Shown here: piece by piece, positions 60,439-64,000 of the stretch
Layout of the letters: each line of letters opens with the position of its first letter
How positions within the stretch are numbered: the first letter of the stretch is position 1
Assembly: GCF_026262505.1 (NCBI RefSeq)
Contig: NC_067206.1
Coordinates: 620,001-684,000, forward strand
Source: Trichomonas vaginalis G3
Taxonomy: Eukaryota > Parabasalia > Trichomonadida > Trichomonadidae
DNA length: 64,000 nucleotides
Direction: 5' to 3'
Notes under the pieces: generated by a model
Databases searched by the model: none
The model's input: the letters and a program-made list of their open reading frames with translations, nothing else
What the model was told of the DNA's origin: nothing
Position numbers and translations under genes: made by a program

Positions 60439-61320
60439 ATACAAGTCAGAAATATTCAGAACATAGCACCGAGTCTAACTGACAAGAGTATAAAGATATA
60501 CTATGAACACGTTATGATGAAACCAACCAAAATTCAAGAAAGTCAGTATACTTATGAATATCCAAGACACTGGGTAGAGTATGTAGGAGGTGAGAAAGCT
60601 ATTGAAATCAGACAGGTTCGAAGTATTCCAGCAGGAAGAACAATATTATTGAAGAACTTTAATGTTTTGAGATATAATGATGAAACAAAGAAGCAAGATA
60701 GTTTCCCTGTTGCTGTGTATGTGAACTTAGATACAGGAGATGACATGAAAGTTTTTAATACAAAGCTTCAAACGGTAGTGAGAGAACAACTGACTGTGGA
60801 AGGACATCCATTACCTTCAGAAGTTACCATAGCATATAATTTTGAAACAAACTCAATAGATTTTAAAGTCATCTCTGCAAAGAAGTCAGGATTTACATTT
60901 AATGAAGCAGATGTATATTCGAATGAAAACTTCAATGCTATTGCATGGTTAGATAATGACGATTGCTTTAAGAAAATCTTTAAATTCAGTGACTCAAAGA
61001 TGTCAATAGATGACCTTCGTGGAATGTTACCATCGACGTTTACAGTAGAAGGTTCAGCAGGATTGCTTACAAGATTGTCAATTGGTGGTATTTGGTCTCG
61101 TGAAAACATTGTTATAAAATCCAGTATAAGTGAATTTGCTGAAGAATCTATATTATGTCTTTCAAACTACATGTATTCGCCGCCGAAGCATTATAGTATA
61201 ACAAACTTTGTCAGTAAGTTTAACATAAGACTTGTCGAACCTTCTTCAATGAAAGATGTTGTGCTACCTAAAGATGGAAAGGATGGACTCATTATTGAGA
61301 TGATTTTAATAGCATATTAA
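60439..61320 (+). CDS. Polinton 2 probable virion structural protein
   Basis: About 290 residues, beta-rich. It includes YEYPRHWVEYVGGEKAIEI, SIDDLRGMLPSTF and the end NIRLVEPSSMKDVVLPKDGK. It pairs with 37346-38226 at very high identity. The exact start is uncertain. Capsid role inferred from neighbours (ATPase on one side, pVI-like gene on the other). Confidence 0.6.
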   Translation: MQVRNIQNIAPSLTDKSIKIYYEHVMMKPTKIQESQYTYEYPRHWVEYVGGEKAIEIRQVRSIPAGRTILLKNFNVLRYNDETKKQDSFPVAVYVNLDTGDDMKVFNTKLQTVVREQLTVEGHPLPSEVTIAYNFETNSIDFKVISAKKSGFTFNEADVYSNENFNAIAWLDNDDCFKKIFKFSDSKMSIDDLRGMLPSTFTVEGSAGLLTRLSIGGIWSRENIVIKSSISEFAEESILCLSNYMYSPPKHYSITNFVSKFNIRLVEPSSMKDVVLPKDGKDGLIIEMILIAY

Positions 61321-61430
61321 ATGAGCTTGTTCTTGAAGGTCATTCATGATGAAATAACTGTTGTAGAAGATGTTAGCAATTGTTCAGACATTTTGAAGCG
61401 TATAGATGATATAAGAAAGAAGTTAGATAG

Positions 61431-61456
61431 ACCGCAAAGCGGTGAGGGCGAAGCCC
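61431..61456. repeat. GC-rich double-hairpin insert (family B), absent from Polinton 1
   Basis: ACCGCAAAGCGGT, then GGGCGAAGCCC. Polinton 1 (38329-38341) has no such sequence here; the gene is longer by a multiple of three bases. The stems are ACCGC/GCGGT here, GCCGC/GCGGC at 26809 and GTCGC/GCGAC at 33694, so changes are compensated. Confidence 0.85.
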
Positions 61457-61488
61457 GTGAGAACGCTTATGTTTCATTGACTTTCTCC

Positions 61489-62437
61489 TGTTGCATGCTA
61501 AGATCAGTCATAATGTAAACCTCTCAATTTTATTGTCGTGGGAAGTATCTCAATTCCTTCAAAAAAATTGAAAAACTATTTAATTTTAAAAATATAATAC
61601 TTTTAATTAGTTAATTAATTGGAGATATTTTTAAAAAATCACTTTTGATAATACTTTTGAGAACTTTAATTAAAAAAATATATTCAAAAATATCCAGGAT
61701 ATCAAGAGGGAATTGTTCCTTATGAGGTATATAGTTATGATGTATACCTCATAAGGAACAATTCCCTCCTTAAAACGAGAAAACTTGTTCGAAATTGTTT
61801 ATCATTTCGAACAAGTTTTCTCGTTTTTAATAACAAACTAAAGGCTATGAGGCACTGATTATATATTAGTGCCTCACAGCCTTTAGTTTCTAATAGATAG
61901 CTGGGAAACTTTCTCCAAATGATAAGTTATTCAGAGAAAGTTTCCCAGCTATCAAGAGGGAATTGTTCCTTATGAGGTATATAGTTATGATGTATACCTC
62001 ATAAGGAACAATTCCCTCCTTAAAATCGTAGACATTTTTATACTTATTAATCAACCATTCAAAATCATATTCCTCTGAAAAGTTATTTTATTAAAAATTT
62101 AGAATTTTAATAAATATAGAGTTTGAATTTCATACAATACCTATATATTTTCAATAATGGAATTTGAAAACCATTCTCAAAAGTTCTCAGAAAACTTTTT
62201 TTTCATTAATTTTAAGAAATCTGAGTATTAAATTAAGTGATCAATTCGTTTGACACTACTTTAATTTTTAAATTCAAAAAATTATATGTGCTTCTTAAAA
62301 TGACTCAAAAAAATTTTATTATAAAATAATATATAATATTAAAAATCCCACAACATTTTTTTACTTTACATAATCGTACTTCCTCGACGATTAATTTTCA
62401 CTCAATTTCTATCGTTGACCGAACTTAGCATGCAACA
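61489..62437. mobile_element. 949-bp non-autonomous transposon with TGTTG...CAACA ends
   Basis: Ends are a perfect 14-bp inverted repeat, TGTTGCATGCTAAG / CTTAGCATGCAACA, continuing imperfectly to about 22 bp. Four bases, CTCC, are duplicated (61485-61488 and 62438-62441); Polinton 1 has the single uninterrupted site. TGTNR ends with a 4-bp duplication are typical of Ginger-type transposons. It has no coding capacity, so it must rely on another source of transposase. It contains five long hairpins (61706-62018). It is young, since its ends are perfect. Confidence 0.88.
61706..62018. repeat. Cluster of five long hairpins inside the 949-bp transposon
   Basis: H1: arms 61706-61731 and 61743-61768, 26 bp, perfect. 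H2: 61772-61795 and 61804-61827, 24 bp. H3: 61838-61856 and 61868-61886, 19 bp, one mismatch. H4: 61896-61915 and 61934-61953, 20 bp. H1 is then repeated exactly (61956-61981 and 61993-62018). The hairpins follow each other almost without spacers. Confidence 0.92.
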
Positions 62438-62498
62438 CTCCAGTAACGAGAACTTTTATGAGATAATATTGAAGAGAGATGATTTTAATATGGTGTAA

Positions 62499-63026
62499 AT
62501 GGTAGCTTGGGCAGCTTTAGGCGCAATGGGAACAAAAGCATTAGCATTTGGAGCAAAAGCACTTGGAGCTTATGACGCAGTAAATAAAATGAGTGGAGGA
62601 AGAGTTTCAAAGACATTAGATGCAAATAAAGGAAAGATTGGAGGCTGGGTTGCAAAGAAGTTAAGATTAAATAAAATAGGGCTCATAAATAAAGCATCCA
62701 ATTTGGTTGCGACTGAGTCAGAAAATGCTTTAGGAAAGGACGATGAGTTTGCAAAACACGCAAAAGACTTTAATGACCAGATGAAAGGTGAAACAATGCA
62801 TTTAAATAGAGTCGATGGAACTAAAGAAAATGTTTCTTCTCCACCAGCGGTTTATCCATACGGACCTTATGGAATGTATGGAAACCCTTATGAACGACCA
62901 TTTGACCCATTGACTGGTGGAAGTAATTGGTATCATTATGGACGAAGAAGAAAGACAGTCAAGTTGGAGACAGACGTGAAGAAAGCAACTAAAAAGAAAC
63001 CAAGGAAGAGAGTTATAAAGCAATGA
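62499..63026 (+). CDS. Polinton 2 pVI-like minor capsid protein (inferred)
   Basis: The product has 175 residues, nearly identical to 38425-38949: Ala/Gly-rich amphipathic start, Pro/Tyr/Gly stretch YPYGPYGMYGNPYERP, basic tail KKKPRKRVIKQ. It lies just right of the inserted transposon and left of the GGTGA dyad. Confidence 0.55.
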   Translation: MVAWAALGAMGTKALAFGAKALGAYDAVNKMSGGRVSKTLDANKGKIGGWVAKKLRLNKIGLINKASNLVATESENALGKDDEFAKHAKDFNDQMKGETMHLNRVDGTKENVSSPPAVYPYGPYGMYGNPYERPFDPLTGGSNWYHYGRRRKTVKLETDVKKATKKKPRKRVIKQ

Positions 63027-63036
63027 ATTCAACAGG

Positions 63037-63070
63037 GTGAAAAAAGAGGTGAGATCTCACCGCTTCACCT
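63037..63070. promoter_or_regulatory. GGTGA-type dyad site centred on AGATCT
   Basis: GGTGAGATCTCACC is a perfect 14-bp palindrome at 63048-63061, with an outer GGGTGA and an outer TTCACCT. In Polinton 1 the same place has GTTAG/CTAAC arms. The AGATCT centre is unchanged. Confidence 0.7.
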
Positions 63071-63158
63071 AAATTTATTTTTGTGCTATGTTTTCATACG
63101 CGTGAGGGTGGTGATATCATTAATTTTTAAGTTTATTTTTTATTTTATTTTTATATAA

Positions 63159-63485
63159 ATGACGAAAACTATTGAGATAACAAACTACAACGGTCATGAG
63201 TTCAAGAATTTGTTCTTCGTTCCTCGTGAAAATACATTCTATCAGATACGAGGGAGAAAGGGTAAAGTTAGTTTGAGCGTTTATGAAGGAATGAAGAATG
63301 GAAAGTTTATACAAGCATACGATACAAACGGTAAACGTGTTTCATTAGCTTTGTCAAAACTTACTAACATTTATTTTGACAGTGACTTTGACTCTGACGA
63401 TTGGAGCGACAGCAGCGATACTGAAGAATATGAAGTATTGTGTGAAGCACAGCAATGGGAGGAGTTGCAATACTTTTGTAAGTGA
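63159..63485 (+). CDS. ITR-region small protein (Polinton 2)
   Basis: The product has 108 residues. It shares layout with the 94-residue Polinton 1 gene: NGHEFKNLFFVPRENTFYQI, a beta-rich middle, then a very acidic segment (DSDFDSDDWSDSSDTEEYE). The sequence is clearly diverged although the flanks are almost the same, so this terminal gene evolves faster than its surroundings. Box TTTATTTTTATATAA touches the ATG. Confidence 0.65.
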   Translation: MTKTIEITNYNGHEFKNLFFVPRENTFYQIRGRKGKVSLSVYEGMKNGKFIQAYDTNGKRVSLALSKLTNIYFDSDFDSDDWSDSSDTEEYEVLCEAQQWEELQYFCK

Positions 63486-63690
63486 GAACGTTTATTTTTA
63501 CAGTAGTGAAGTCGTTTGTGAAAACGTTAGTGAGGTGAAGTGGTTGGCGGCTTTGTAAATATTTAAGGTTAAGTTAGTGTTGTCGTTTGTGTTGTAAAAT
63601 ATACGTTAATGGTTTTGTAAAGTGTCAAATTCACATATAATGGGTAAGGAGGCGCGCAGTGACACAGTACACATGATATGTATACTAACT
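63480..63690. repeat. Right terminal and subterminal region of Polinton 2
   Basis: GTGAGAACG / GTTAGTGAGG-type subterminal repeats, then GGCGGCTTTGTAAATATTTA and on as in Polinton 1, ending GTATACTAACT at 63690. Identity to Polinton 1 falls in the last 60 bases apart from the terminal word. Confidence 0.85.
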
Positions 63691-63725
63691 ATTGTAATGG
63701 ATATCATAAATAAAATTGGTTTAAA
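63691..63725 (+). pseudogene. 35-bp fragment of the IS5/Harbinger-like transposase
   Basis: Begins ATTGTAATGGATATCATAA directly after the Polinton end and matches 41904-41938 base for base, then stops abruptly. Polinton 2's right end therefore lies in another copy of the same transposase gene, or was joined to one. Confidence 0.75.
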
Positions 63726-64000
63726 TATCTCATACCGAAATGGCTCACCAAAAAGGTGACATTTTTGGCGCCAATAATTTGATTTTTCTGATTCTTTCTA
63801 TTTAGATATATTTATTTAATATTCATATTCCTTTATATTGCCTCATATTATTTCCCATTTTTAATCATATTATACAAATCTTTAATAATTTTTAATGTTT
63901 TGAGCTTCAAAATCTTGTTCTAACTATTTTCATTCATATATCCTAGAAAAATTAAAAAGTTTTTTAGAAATAAAAATGTTTGTATGTAAAGTATTGAAAA
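63726..64000. other. Flanking AT-rich DNA
   Basis: Nothing recognised apart from a small TCACC-AAAAA-GGTGA hairpin at 63745-63759. Confidence 0.4.

Larger units (their letters stand above)
61321..62498 (+). pseudogene. Polinton 2 copy of the 65-residue gene, interrupted by a transposon
   Basis: It corresponds to 38227-38424. It carries a family B double hairpin (61431-61456) and is then split by the 949-bp transposon at 61489-62437. The flanking halves match Polinton 1 on both sides. Confidence 0.75.
43684..63690. mobile_element. Polinton/Maverick 2, chimeric, left end not found
   Basis: The right end is clear: GTATACTAACT at 63680-63690, with subterminal and ITR sequence like Polinton 1. 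From 53438 rightward it is nearly identical to Polinton 1 from 30154 rightward. Left of that it carries unrelated modules: another polymerase, another integrase and a primase-helicase cassette. No matching left ITR is present, so the element is truncated or is a fusion of two Polinton lineages at the integrase 3' end. It has about seven breaks. A 949-bp transposon has inserted into it at 61489-62437. The left boundary given is only the first coding trace. Confidence 0.75.

Noticed and set aside
41257-63725. Polinton 2 inserted into the DDE transposon at 41257-42673
   Set aside because: That transposase gene is continuous across the matching position (41904), so the 35-bp piece at 63691 belongs to another copy.
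63745-63759. TCACC-AAAAA-GGTGA hairpin as another dyad site
   Set aside because: It lacks the AGATCT centre and lies outside the Polinton; short hairpins of this size are expected by chance.
1-64000. tRNA, rRNA or other structured RNA genes
   Set aside because: No cloverleaf with recognisable A and B boxes and no rRNA core sequence was noticed; a covariance-model scan was not possible.
1-64000. Bacterial or free viral origin of the window
   Set aside because: Ubiquitin, STI1 and importin-like genes, host-type initiators and transposon nesting place it in a eukaryotic nuclear genome.

Overview
This window looks like nuclear DNA of a trichomonad (Trichomonas or Tritrichomonas type parabasalid). 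The reasons are: compact, intronless host genes; a ubiquitin sequence of trichomonad type; TCA-type initiator sequences directly before some ATGs; and a dense load of very large Polinton/Maverick elements, a MULE and smaller DNA transposons. The identification comes from reading motifs by eye. No database search was possible, and the species is not certain.

Layout. (1) 1-4.3 kb: heavily decayed Polinton-like DNA with recognisable remains of a primase-helicase. (2) 4.3-14.9 kb: a host gene island with a coiled-coil protein, an STI1/HOP co-chaperone, a two-unit polyubiquitin, two unknown proteins (divergently transcribed), a small membrane protein and a HEAT-repeat importin/exportin. (3) 14.9-17.3 kb: an array of ATCGCGAT-like sites and a complex fold-back repeat. 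(4) 17289-40810: a MULE with terminal inverted repeats and a 10-bp target duplication. Its transposase gene is split by Polinton 1 (18517-39621, about 21.1 kb, ITRs of about 0.69 kb, 5-bp target duplication). (5) 41.2-42.7 kb: an IS5/Harbinger-like (DDE_Tnp_4) transposon. (6) 43.7-63.69 kb: a second, chimeric Polinton. Its left half (43.7-53.4 kb) carries a different polymerase, an integrase and a primase-helicase cassette bordered by inverted repeats. Its right half (53.44-63.69 kb) is nearly identical to the right half of Polinton 1, except in the fibre gene. A 949-bp non-autonomous transposon full of long hairpins has inserted near its right end. No left ITR was found for Polinton 2.

How the parts fit together. 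The Polinton genes form the usual virus-like set: protein-primed type DNA polymerase, retroviral-type integrase, FtsK/HerA-type packaging ATPase, a probable double-jelly-roll capsid gene, other probable capsid proteins, a large fibre with a phage-tail-collar-like tip, and KilA-N/GIY-YIG accessory genes. They are packed with divergent start codons 16-17 bp apart, TAA/ATG junctions, and a TATATAA-type box touching the start codon. Several genes are broken, so these copies are treated as fossils. The near identity of the two right halves suggests recent activity or recent recombination.

The most unusual signal is a set of short GC-rich double-hairpin inserts scattered through the Polinton genes. 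They are polymorphic between the two copies, keep the reading frame, and show compensatory changes in their stems. A second signal is a dyad site centred on AGATCT whose arms change in concert (GTTAG/CTAAC against GGTGA/TCACC).
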